Shown here one piece after another: positions 14,474 through 20,157 of a stretch of 20,157 nucleotides of DNA. Position numbers and translations under genes: made by a program. The notes under the pieces are model-generated. The model did not search any database. It was not told the origin of the DNA and was given only the letters and a program-made list of their open reading frames with translations. The stretch's first letter is position 1. Each line of letters opens with the position of its first letter. The DNA comes from Actinomycetes bacterium (GTDB lineage: Bacteria > Actinomycetota > Actinomycetes > Actinomycetales > Cellulomonadaceae), in assembly GCA_023438885.1 (NCBI GenBank), contig JAEXPS010000070.1:1-20157 (forward strand), given 5' to 3'.

Positions 14474-15748
14474 ATGCTCCCGACGGGCGCGGTGACACCG
14501 GCCGACGAGGCCGGCGGCTTCCTGTCGAGATCTGCCGTCGTCGGCGTCTACGCGCCGGCGCTCTGCTTCGAGATCGGCATCGGCGCCATCACGCCGATGA
14601 TCGCGGTGCGCGCGGTGGAGCTCGGGGCCACGCTCGGCATCGCCGGGCTGCTCGCCGGGCTGCTCGCCGTGGGGCAGATCGTCGCCGACGCCCCCGCCGG
14701 CGCCTTGGCCGCGCGCATCGGGGACCGTCGCGCGATGCTCCTCGCGGCGGGGCTCACTGCCGTCGCCCTCGCGGCGTGCGCGCTCGTCGGGAACCTCGCC
14801 CTGCTCGGCGTGGCGATCCTGGTGACCGGTGCCGGCAACGCCGTGTTCGCACTGGCCCGGCAGGCGTACCTCATCGAGATCACGCCACCGATCTTCCGGG
14901 CCAGGGCGCTGTCGACCCTGGGCGGACTCGGGCGCATCGGGCTGTTCGTCGGCCCGTTCCTGGGCGCGGCCGCCATCCACGCCGGCGGCACGGTGGCGGC
15001 GTTCTGGCTGGCCCTGGTCGTCACCGTCGTCACCGGGGTCGTCGTGCTGCTGGTGCCGGACGTCGCCGGGCACGACGAGCGCCGAGCCGCGGGCCCACCG
15101 GTCTCGCTGTGGCGGGTGCTGACCGACCACCGGACGCTGTACGCGACGCTCGGACTGGCGATCCTGCTCGTCGGTGCCACGCGCAGCGCGCGGACCGTGG
15201 TGATCCCGTTGTGGGGCGAGCACCTGGGCCTGGCTCCGGCGGCGACGTCTCTCGTGTTCGGCCTGTCCGGGGCCGTGGACACCGCGGTGTTCTACCCCGC
15301 GGGCAAGCTGATGGACCGCAAGGGGCGGCTCTGGGTGGCCGTGCCGTCGATGGTCGCGCTGGGCCTGTCGATCGCCGTGCTGCCGCTCGCGCGGACGGTG
15401 GGGTGGTTCGCCCTCGTCGCGATGGTGATGGGCCTGGCCAACGGCATCGGCGCGGGCCCGATCATGACCCTGGGTGCCGACGTGGCGCCCCGGGCGGTGC
15501 GGGCCCAGTTCCTCGGGGTGTGGCGGCTGTTCTCCGACGCGGGCGGGGCCGCGGGGCCGCTGGTGGTGGCGGCCGGGGCCGCACTCGGAAGCCTGGCCGG
15601 TGGCATCGTGGTCGCCGGCGGGCTCGGGCTCGTCGCTGCGGGCGCGCTGGCGCGGACGGTGCCACGCTGGTCGGTGCACGCCAACGCGCGCACGCGCGCC
15701 GCTGCGGGCTTGCTGCCGGACGGGCGGGCCGCGGTGGCGCCACCCTAG
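14474..15748 (+). CDS. MFS transporter
   Basis: Major facilitator superfamily secondary transporter, 424 aa, about twelve hydrophobic helices. Motif A-like loops occur in both halves: APAGALAARIGDRRAML between helices 2 and 3 (about residues 72-92) and PAGKLMDRKGRLWV in the second half (about 275-288). Between the halves is a charged cytoplasmic loop (VAGHDERRAAGPP). The arrangement resembles drug or metabolite exporters (EmrD/YdeR-like), but the substrate cannot be told. ATG at 14474 has GAGG directly against it, too close for a good ribosome binding site. The 6-bp gap from the Nudix stop suggests co-translation. The 3' end faces the beta-propeller gene across 27 bp. Confidence 0.9.
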   Translation: MLPTGAVTPADEAGGFLSRSAVVGVYAPALCFEIGIGAITPMIAVRAVELGATLGIAGLLAGLLAVGQIVADAPAGALAARIGDRRAMLLAAGLTAVALAACALVGNLALLGVAILVTGAGNAVFALARQAYLIEITPPIFRARALSTLGGLGRIGLFVGPFLGAAAIHAGGTVAAFWLALVVTVVTGVVVLLVPDVAGHDERRAAGPPVSLWRVLTDHRTLYATLGLAILLVGATRSARTVVIPLWGEHLGLAPAATSLVFGLSGAVDTAVFYPAGKLMDRKGRLWVAVPSMVALGLSIAVLPLARTVGWFALVAMVMGLANGIGAGPIMTLGADVAPRAVRAQFLGVWRLFSDAGGAAGPLVVAAGAALGSLAGGIVVAGGLGLVAAGALARTVPRWSVHANARTRAAAGLLPDGRAAVAPP

Positions 15749-15774
15749 GCCGTCACCGTGCCGGTCCGGCGGCC
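15748..15774. terminator. Possible bidirectional hairpin between convergent genes
   Basis: GGCCG (15748-15752) pairs with CGGCC (15770-15774), and ACCG-TGC-CGGT (15755-15765) forms an inner stem. It fills the 27-bp gap between the MFS stop and the beta-propeller stop. No T tract and the stems are short. Confidence 0.3.
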
Positions 15775-15775
15775 G

Positions 15776-17419
15776 TCAGCGCAGCGCCCGCACGGTGACC
15801 GGTGCGCGGCTGACGACGGTGCCGTCCTCGACCGTGCTCGGCCCGGGGACGTACTCCACCAGCCGGCCCTCGGCCGCGTAGAGCCGCGAGATCTCGCCCT
15901 CGGCGCGGTCCGCCTCCCAGCGCACCTCACCGGTGCGCAGGTCGAAGGCGACCAGGTGGGTGGGGTGCTCGACATACATCTGAGCCTGCGGGGCGGCGTC
16001 CATCGTGACCTCGTCGTAGGCGATGAGCCCGAGCGTGCCGTCAGTGAACGCCGCCTGGACCGATCCGGACGTCTCGTACCACTGCCGCTCGCTCGAGGGC
16101 GTGCCCGCGCGCGTCCACAGCGTTTCGCCGCTCGCGAGGTCGATCCCGGCGAGGGTGCGGTCGACCGCCCGCACCACCACCACGACCCCGGCGGCGCTCA
16201 CCAGGACGTTCTGCACGCTGTCTTCGGCGGTCCAGAGGGTGTCTCCCGTCTCGGTGACGCGGCGCAGGTACCCGTAGGAGTCGGTGGTGAGGTACGCGTC
16301 GCCGCCTGTGCCGTCCGTGGCGAGCGGCTGCTGGAAAGTGCCGTCGAACGTCGCGACGAGCGTGCCGTCCGGTGCGCGCAGGCGGGTGCGGTTGAGCGGC
16401 CCCTCCGAGAAGTACTCGACGAAGCCGCCTTCGGCGACAGGCCGGGTCCCCCAGGCCGCCCCGGCGCCGGAAGCCAGCAGGTCGCCGTCGGCGCCGAGCA
16501 GGGCGTTCCAGAAGCAGGACGACAGCGACACGAACGAGCGGTCGACCGTGAACGTCGTGCGGTACACGTCGAGCCTCGGGAGCCCGTCCGGGTCCTCGGG
16601 ATCGACGATCCAGGCGCCGCAGGACATCACGTCGTCGAGCGGTCGGTAGGCGACGGTGCGCTCCCAGCGCGCTTCGCCGGTCGCCGCGTCCTCGAGCCGC
16701 AGCACCGCGTCCGGCCCGTCGGAGGGCATCTCGCCGACGACCTGATACGCGCCGAGCTCGTTCTGCTCCACGCGGACGTCGCTCGTCCTGAACGGGCCGG
16801 CGAGCGTCATCGTCAGCAAGCCTCCGTCGGTCGCCGGGAGGGCTTCCTCGAGGCCGGATGGCAGCTCGCGGCGCGCGAAGGTGCCGTCCGGGTGGATCGC
16901 CGTGACGCTCTGGCCGGTGCGGTCGACGCAGACGATCGGGTCCTGAGCCCGGCCGATTCCGGGCAGCATCCAGGTCGACGTGTCGCACACCGGGTCGCCG
17001 CCGATCTCGACCTGCCAGCGCTCGTCGCCGGTGCGGGCGTCCAGCCCGTGCAGGGCCGTGCCGCGGGGGACGACGACGAGTCCGGGGGCGAACAGCAGTC
17101 CCGAGTCGGCTTCGGCCTCCCACGTGGTCTCCAGTGGGTGCGAGAGGTCGAGGACGCCGCCTGGAGCCGACGCCAGCCGCTGGGCGCGCTCGTGCCTGTC
17201 GACAGCGGCCGTGACGCCCCAGGAGGTCAGGCCGATGGCGAGCACGGCCCCGGCGGCGATCAGCCGGCGGAGCACCTGGGCACGGGTGAGGCGCCGCCGC
17301 ACTCGCGGTGCGGCGGGTTCGTCGTGCCCCTCACCGGCGACCACGGGCGCGGACACCACCCAGTCCTCGGACACGTCGAACACGACGAGTTCCGTGGCCC
17401 CCTGCCTGCGCCGCAGCAC
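15776..17419 (-). CDS. Membrane-anchored PQQ-type beta-propeller protein
   Basis: Protein of 547 aa. The N-terminal 50 residues are cytoplasmic and basic near the membrane (RVRRRLTRAQVLRR), then one transmembrane helix (about 53-73), then a large extracytoplasmic beta-propeller. Blade motifs of the AxDxxTGxxxW kind recur: GLDARTGDERW, EDAATGEARW, TETGDTLW, GIDLASGETLW, AFDLRTGEVRW. Four extracellular cysteines (VCDTS, IVCVD, MSCGA, SSCFW) could make disulfides. No PQQ cofactor-binding residues or enzymatic motif are seen, so a scaffold or sensor role is likely (inference). GTG at 17419 lies 6 nt after a TACGGT hexamer, and upstream ATG alternatives are absent. It is downstream of mtn on the same strand (42-bp gap) and convergent with the MFS gene. 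Confidence 0.85.
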   Translation of the reverse strand: MLRRRQGATELVVFDVSEDWVVSAPVVAGEGHDEPAAPRVRRRLTRAQVLRRLIAAGAVLAIGLTSWGVTAAVDRHERAQRLASAPGGVLDLSHPLETTWEAEADSGLLFAPGLVVVPRGTALHGLDARTGDERWQVEIGGDPVCDTSTWMLPGIGRAQDPIVCVDRTGQSVTAIHPDGTFARRELPSGLEEALPATDGGLLTMTLAGPFRTSDVRVEQNELGAYQVVGEMPSDGPDAVLRLEDAATGEARWERTVAYRPLDDVMSCGAWIVDPEDPDGLPRLDVYRTTFTVDRSFVSLSSCFWNALLGADGDLLASGAGAAWGTRPVAEGGFVEYFSEGPLNRTRLRAPDGTLVATFDGTFQQPLATDGTGGDAYLTTDSYGYLRRVTETGDTLWTAEDSVQNVLVSAAGVVVVVRAVDRTLAGIDLASGETLWTRAGTPSSERQWYETSGSVQAAFTDGTLGLIAYDEVTMDAAPQAQMYVEHPTHLVAFDLRTGEVRWEADRAEGEISRLYAAEGRLVEYVPGPSTVEDGTVVSRAPVTVRALR

Positions 17420-17431
17420 TCTCGCACCGTA
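17420..17431 (-). promoter_or_regulatory. Leaderless promoter -10 of the beta-propeller gene
   Basis: On the minus strand TACGGT (17431-17426) is followed by GCGAGA and then the GTG at 17419, giving the same 6-nt spacing as at 1232, 11822 and 12962. It suggests this gene is transcribed separately from luxS-mtn. Confidence 0.5.
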
Positions 17432-17461
17432 GCGTGGCGCCGGCCGGGCTGAGGGCGAAAG

Positions 17462-18145
17462 TCAGCCCATGCGGCGCAGCAGTGCGACGACGACCTCGGC
17501 GGATCGGTCGGCGGCGTGGTCCAGGTGCTCGTCGAACTCGCCGGCCCCGCACAGGTCGCTGATGGCGCGCACGGAGACGAACGGGATGCCGAACAGGAAG
17601 GCCGTCTGCGCGAGCGCCGTGGACTCCATGTCGGTGACCATCGCGGCGGGAAAGTCGCGGCGCACCTCGTCGACCAGCGTGCCGTCGACGAACGTGTCAC
17701 CGGAGACCACGGCGCCCACGCGAACCGTGAGCCCTCCGGACCCGGCGGCTGCGGCCGCGACGAGGCCCGGGTCGGCGCGGTAGCTCACGGGCATGCGGGG
17801 CACCTGCCCCATCGCATAGCCGAAGGCGCGCGCGTCGGCGCGTGAGTACGTATGGTCGTCGCCGACGACGACGTCACCGACCCGGACGTGGGCAAGCCCG
17901 CCGGCGCTGCCGGCGCTGACGAACGCCCGCGCGGCCCCCCTGGATGCGACCACGGCGGCGGCGGTCGCGTTGTTCACCAGGCCGATCCCGGTGGTGACCA
18001 GCAGCACGTCCCGGCCGTCGATGCGCAGGGTGCGCAGCAGCGCGCCGCCGACGGCCTCGGTCTCGCCGACCTGCTCCCCGCGCGTGAGGAAGGGCTGAGC
18101 CTCCTCGTCCATCGCGACGAAGACAGCCACGGGGGCTGCGCTCAC
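17462..18145 (-). CDS. mtnN: 5'-methylthioadenosine/S-adenosylhomocysteine nucleosidase
   Basis: Nucleosidase of 227 aa that cleaves S-adenosylhomocysteine to S-ribosylhomocysteine plus adenine, and methylthioadenosine likewise. Catalytic residues align with E. coli MTAN: the acid Glu in AMDEEA (13-16), Glu174 in TDMESTAL and Asp197 in RAISDLCG. VSAGSAGGL (77-85) and VVSGDTFVD (147-155) are family phosphate/ribose-site segments. GTG at 18145 is used because it forms a GTGA overlap with the luxS stop and begins the normal family N-terminus (VAVFVAMDEEA). The frame is open six codons further to 18163 inside luxS. Coupling with luxS puts both steps of SAH recycling in one transcript. Confident of the family. 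Confidence 0.93.
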   Translation of the reverse strand: MSAAPVAVFVAMDEEAQPFLTRGEQVGETEAVGGALLRTLRIDGRDVLLVTTGIGLVNNATAAAVVASRGAARAFVSAGSAGGLAHVRVGDVVVGDDHTYSRADARAFGYAMGQVPRMPVSYRADPGLVAAAAAGSGGLTVRVGAVVSGDTFVDGTLVDEVRRDFPAAMVTDMESTALAQTAFLFGIPFVSVRAISDLCGAGEFDEHLDHAADRSAEVVVALLRRMG

Positions 18146-18603
18146 GCCGTCACCTGGGACCACTCGTCACGCTGGGCGAGGAAGCGGGCCGCCGCCTCCT
18201 GCGCACCCGCGAGGGTGTGGTGGGCGCCCCAGCCGCACTGGACCTCGTTGGCAGCGGGCACCTCGGTGGCGTCGAGGATGTCCTTCAGCGTGGCCTCGAC
18301 CAGCGCGAGGACGTCGTCGTACTCCCACTCGCCGGCGAGGATCAGGTAGAAGCCGGTCTGGCAACCCATGGGCGAGAAGTCGACGACCCGGTCGCTGTGG
18401 TTGCGCGACTTCTCCGCGAAGAGGTGCTCGATCGAGTGGACGGTGTCCATCTCGAGGTGGTCGACGTTCGGCTGGGTGAAGCGGACGTCGTACTTGACCA
18501 GCACGTCGCCGTGGGGGAGCACCTTGCGGTCCGCGAGGCGGACGTACGGGGCCTTGACGGTGCGGTGGTCGAGGTTGAACGACTCGACGTTCATGCGATC
18601 CAT
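18142..18603 (-). CDS. luxS: S-ribosylhomocysteine lyase LuxS
   Basis: Metalloenzyme of 153 aa that splits S-ribosylhomocysteine into homocysteine and DPD, the precursor of autoinducer AI-2. Metal ligands are His56 and His60 in HSIEHLF and Cys123 in QCGWGAHHT. Catalytic Cys81 is in SPMGCQTGFY and Glu59 is the base. The N-terminus NVESFNLDHRTVKAPYVR is typical. ATG 18603 follows GACACT by 6 nt, a leaderless layout; ATG 18594 is an alternative that gives MNVESF. The ORF extends to 18681, but that part overlaps the divergent DUF72 gene. It overlaps mtn by 4 bp (GTGA). Divergent from the DUF72 gene across 55 bp. Most actinobacteria use SAH hydrolase instead, so its presence is of taxonomic interest. 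Confidence 0.95.
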   Translation of the reverse strand: MDRMNVESFNLDHRTVKAPYVRLADRKVLPHGDVLVKYDVRFTQPNVDHLEMDTVHSIEHLFAEKSRNHSDRVVDFSPMGCQTGFYLILAGEWEYDDVLALVEATLKDILDATEVPAANEVQCGWGAHHTLAGAQEAAARFLAQRDEWSQVTA

Positions 18604-18609
18604 GCCATC

Positions 18610-18615
18610 AGTGTC
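18610..18615 (-). promoter_or_regulatory. Weak -10 of luxS
   Basis: On the minus strand GACACT lies 6 nt before the ATG at 18603. It lacks the first T of TAnnnT. A mirror-image match (CACACT, 6 nt, GTG) serves the divergent gene. Confidence 0.35.
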
Positions 18616-18646
18616 CCCTGCCGCGCGGACCGAGCCGCGTGGTGCA

Positions 18647-18652
18647 CACACT
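18647..18652 (+). promoter_or_regulatory. Weak -10 of the DUF72 gene
   Basis: CACACT lies 6 nt before the GTG at 18659. Together with the luxS side it forms an inverted pair (CAGTGT at 18609-18614, ACACTG at 18648-18653). No Shine-Dalgarno. Confidence 0.3.
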
Positions 18653-18658
18653 GCGGAC

Positions 18659-19492
18659 GTGGCGCACGTACGGGTGGGCATCTCGGGCTGGCGGTACCCG
18701 CCGTGGCGCGGGGTGTTCTATCCGCAAGGGCTGCCGCAGCGGCGTGAGCTGGAGTTCGTGGCGCAGCGCCTCGCGACCGTCGAGATCAACGGTTCGTTCT
18801 ACTCGCTCCAGCGGCCGGAGTCGTACCGGGCGTGGGCGGCCCAGGCGCCCGACGACTTCGTCTTCGCCGTCAAGGGCGGCCGGTTCATCACGCACATGCT
18901 GCGCTTGTCCGGCGTCGAGACCGCGCTGGCCAACTTCTTCGCCAGCGGGGTTCTCGCGCTGGGGCCGCACCTGGGGCCGGTGCTGTGGCAGCTCCCGGCG
19001 ACGGTGCCGTTCGACGAGGTGCTGCTCGACGCCTTCCTCGGTCTGCTGCCGCGCGGCACGCTCGCGGCCGCACGTCTTGCCGAGCGGCACGACGACAAGC
19101 TCAAGGCCCCGGCCTGGCTGGGCACGGATGCCGACCGGCCTCTGCGGCATGCCCTGGAGGTGCGCCACGAGAGCTTCCGCGACCCGGCGTTCGCCGCTCT
19201 GGCCCAGCGGCACGGCGTGGCGGTGGTGGTGGCGGACACGGCCGGTCGGTGGCCGCTGCTCACCGAGCCGACCGCCGACCACGTGTACGTGCGCCTGCAC
19301 GGGGACCAGGAGCTGTACGTCAGCGGCTACTCGGACGAGGCGCTGCGAGCCTGGGCCGACCGCATCCGCGGGTGGGCGCGGGCCGGCCTCGACGTGTACG
19401 TCTACTTCGACAACGACGTGAAGGTCCGAGCGCCGTTCGACGCGATGGCACTGGCACGTCTGCTGGGCGTCAGCCCGCCAGGAGCCGGCTGA
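18659..19492 (+). CDS. DUF72 domain-containing protein (YecE-like)
   Basis: Protein of 277 aa of the DUF72/YecE family, a TIM-barrel fold of unknown biochemical function found in all domains. The N-terminus VRVGISGWRYPPWRGVFYP is diagnostic, followed by TVEINGSFYSLQRPESYRAW and DDFVFAVKGGRFITHMLRL. The family's later segments LEVRHESFRDPAF and HVYVRLHGDQELY are present, and VYVYFDNDVKV near the C-terminus is also conserved. GTG at 18659 is preferred, since the open frame to 18368 overlaps luxS on the other strand. The stop codon lies inside a 9-bp stem hairpin (19467-19495). Next gene (S4 protein) is convergent. Confidence 0.92.
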   Translation: MAHVRVGISGWRYPPWRGVFYPQGLPQRRELEFVAQRLATVEINGSFYSLQRPESYRAWAAQAPDDFVFAVKGGRFITHMLRLSGVETALANFFASGVLALGPHLGPVLWQLPATVPFDEVLLDAFLGLLPRGTLAAARLAERHDDKLKAPAWLGTDADRPLRHALEVRHESFRDPAFAALAQRHGVAVVVADTAGRWPLLTEPTADHVYVRLHGDQELYVSGYSDEALRAWADRIRGWARAGLDVYVYFDNDVKVRAPFDAMALARLLGVSPPGAG

Positions 19493-19495
19493 CGC
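19467..19495 (+). terminator. Strong hairpin spanning the DUF72 stop codon
   Basis: GCGTCAGCC (19467-19475) and GGCTGACGC (19487-19495) form a perfect 9-bp stem with an 11-nt loop. The TGA stop (19490-19492) is inside the right arm. No T tract follows, as is common for actinobacterial terminators. It may instead stabilise the 3' end of the mRNA. Confidence 0.5.
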
Positions 19496-19530
19496 GCCCG
19501 GACCGGGCGACGAGGGCTACGCACTCCCAC

Positions 19531-19620
19531 GCCGCCCCCCTCGGCTCGGTGCTCTCAGCAGCCGCCCGCTCGCCGGCTCGGTACTCCGACGCCGCCGCCC
19601 GCTCGCCGGCTCGGGGAGAC
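19531..19620. repeat. Tandem GC-rich repeat, unit about 30-33 bp
   Basis: Three consecutive units begin with GCCGCCC at 19531, 19561 and 19594. The second and third share an identical 21-nt core (19561-19581 and 19594-19614) spaced 33 bp apart; the first is a degenerate copy sharing CGGCTCGGT and the CTC segment. It lies in the spacer between two convergent genes. Unit origin unknown. Confidence 0.6.
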
Positions 19621-19640
19621 AAGGGGCGCAAGCGCCCGTC
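19618..19640. terminator. Possible bidirectional hairpin before the S4 gene end
   Basis: GAC (19618-19620) and GGGCG (19624-19628) pair with CGCCC (19633-19637) and GTC (19638-19640), leaving a CAAG loop and a 3-nt bulge. It lies 18 bp beyond the S4-protein stop on the minus strand and could end transcription from either side. Confidence 0.35.
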
Positions 19641-19657
19641 CGCACCCCTCAGAGCTC

Positions 19658-20065
19658 TCAGCGGCCGCGCAGCCGCTCGATGCGGCGGCGGTCCCGCTTC
19701 GTCGGGCGCCCGGCTCCGCGGTCGCGGACAGCGAGCAGCGGGTTGAGCTCGCGGGGGAGCGGCGGCGGGGAGTTGTCGACGTAACAGGCCACGGCGACGT
19801 CGGCGCCGACGCGCTTGACGATCAGCCGCTGCACCACGACGACGCGCTCGCGCATGCCGCCGCCCCGCACGTGGACCTCGTCCCCGGGCACGACGATGGT
19901 GGCGGGCTTGGCCCGCTCGCCGTTCACCCGCACATGGCCCGCCCGGACGGCGGCGGCCGCCTGCGACCTCGTCGGGAACAGGCGCACGGCCCAGGTCCAG
20001 GCGTCGACGCGCGCCCGGGTGACGCCGCCCGCCGGGCCGGCCACATCTGTCCCCGCCCCGCTCAC
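19658..20065 (-). CDS. S4 domain RNA-binding protein (Hsp15-like)
   Basis: Protein of 135 aa with an S4 RNA-binding domain at about residues 18-64: ARVDAWTWAVRLFPTRSQAA, then AVRAGHVRVNGERAKPATIV and PGDEVHVR. A basic C-terminal tail (GRPTKRDRRRIERLRGR) would contact RNA. It resembles heat-shock protein 15, which binds stalled 50S subunits carrying peptidyl-tRNA; that role is an inference for actinobacterial members. GTG at 20065 is the upstream-most start, preceded by purine-rich GAGAGG 8 nt upstream; GTG at residue 8 is an alternative. Upstream sequence is C-rich and repetitive. Convergent with the DUF72 gene. Confidence 0.88.
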   Translation of the reverse strand: MSGAGTDVAGPAGGVTRARVDAWTWAVRLFPTRSQAAAAVRAGHVRVNGERAKPATIVVPGDEVHVRGGGMRERVVVVQRLIVKRVGADVAVACYVDNSPPPLPRELNPLLAVRDRGAGRPTKRDRRRIERLRGR

Positions 20066-20095
20066 CCCCTCACCCTCTCACCCCGCCGCCGCACA

Positions 20096-20131
20096 CCCTC
20101 CCGCCGACCCGGCCCCTCCCGCCGACCCGGC
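20096..20131. repeat. Perfect 18-bp tandem duplication
   Basis: The 18-mer CCCTCCCGCCGACCCGGC occurs at 20096-20113 and again at 20114-20131, and a partial third copy follows. The region from 20066 to the window end is a C-rich, low-complexity intergenic tract upstream of the S4 gene in which I see no gene. Confidence 0.7.
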
Positions 20132-20157
20132 GCCTCCCCCTCCCGCCAACTCGACAC

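Noticed and set aside
11402..15679. A 1,425-codon open frame on the minus strand opposite rlmC, the hydrolase, acylphosphatase, Nudix and MFS genes
   Set aside because: It is antisense to five genes with clear catalytic motifs. Its translation is Arg/Gly/His/Pro-rich low-complexity with no domain. Very high GC removes stop codons from shadow frames.
19531..19620. A CRISPR array in the repeat region
   Set aside because: The units are contiguous tandem copies without unique spacers, only about three in number, and no cas genes are nearby.

Overview
This window is a very GC-rich (over 70% by eye), densely coding chromosomal segment. GTG starts, Shine-Dalgarno-free starts, GTGA start/stop overlaps and convergent genes that overlap at their 3' ends all point to a high-GC actinobacterium. 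A relative of the Micrococcales (for example Cellulomonas-like) is plausible but is my inference. I support 18 protein-coding genes. I see no tRNA, rRNA, CRISPR array, insertion sequence, prophage or other mobile element, and no gene-free stretch longer than 170 bases.

Left part (1-8700). An ECF sigma factor of the ECF42 type (SnoaL-less, DUF6596/TPR tail) is cut by the left edge, where about 37 bases are only G/C homopolymer runs. It is followed by a YdcZ/DUF606 DMT transporter. Facing it is a minus-strand operon: a LolA/RseB-like secreted protein, an ABC ATPase and an ABC-2 permease, coupled by overlaps. Upstream of that operon lies an LLM flavin-dependent oxidoreductase, and divergent from it an alpha/beta hydrolase. 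A family 2 glycosyltransferase on the minus strand collides with the hydrolase over 62 bp. A small unrecognised protein starts divergently from the glycosyltransferase.

Middle (8672-15748). A short SecA2-like translocase ATPase and an aldo/keto reductase lie on the minus strand. A plus-strand run follows: RlmC (23S rRNA U747 methyltransferase), an alpha/beta hydrolase, acylphosphatase, a Nudix hydrolase and an MFS transporter. This run looks like an operon, but several members carry their own close-set -10 hexamer directly before the start codon.

Right part (15776-20157). On the minus strand are luxS and MTA/SAH nucleosidase (mtn), translationally coupled. Together they detoxify S-adenosylhomocysteine and yield homocysteine plus the AI-2 precursor. 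Next is a membrane-anchored PQQ-type beta-propeller protein. Divergent from luxS is a DUF72/YecE-like protein, and convergent with that an S4-domain RNA-binding protein. The spacer between these last two holds tandem repeats and hairpins.

The most notable non-gene signal is the leaderless promoter layout TAnnnT-N6-GTG at several starts. At three genes the TAG stop of the upstream gene is itself the first half of the next gene's -10 hexamer. I found no clearly new multi-gene system. The stand-alone short SecA2 and the coupled luxS-mtn pair are the most interesting loci.
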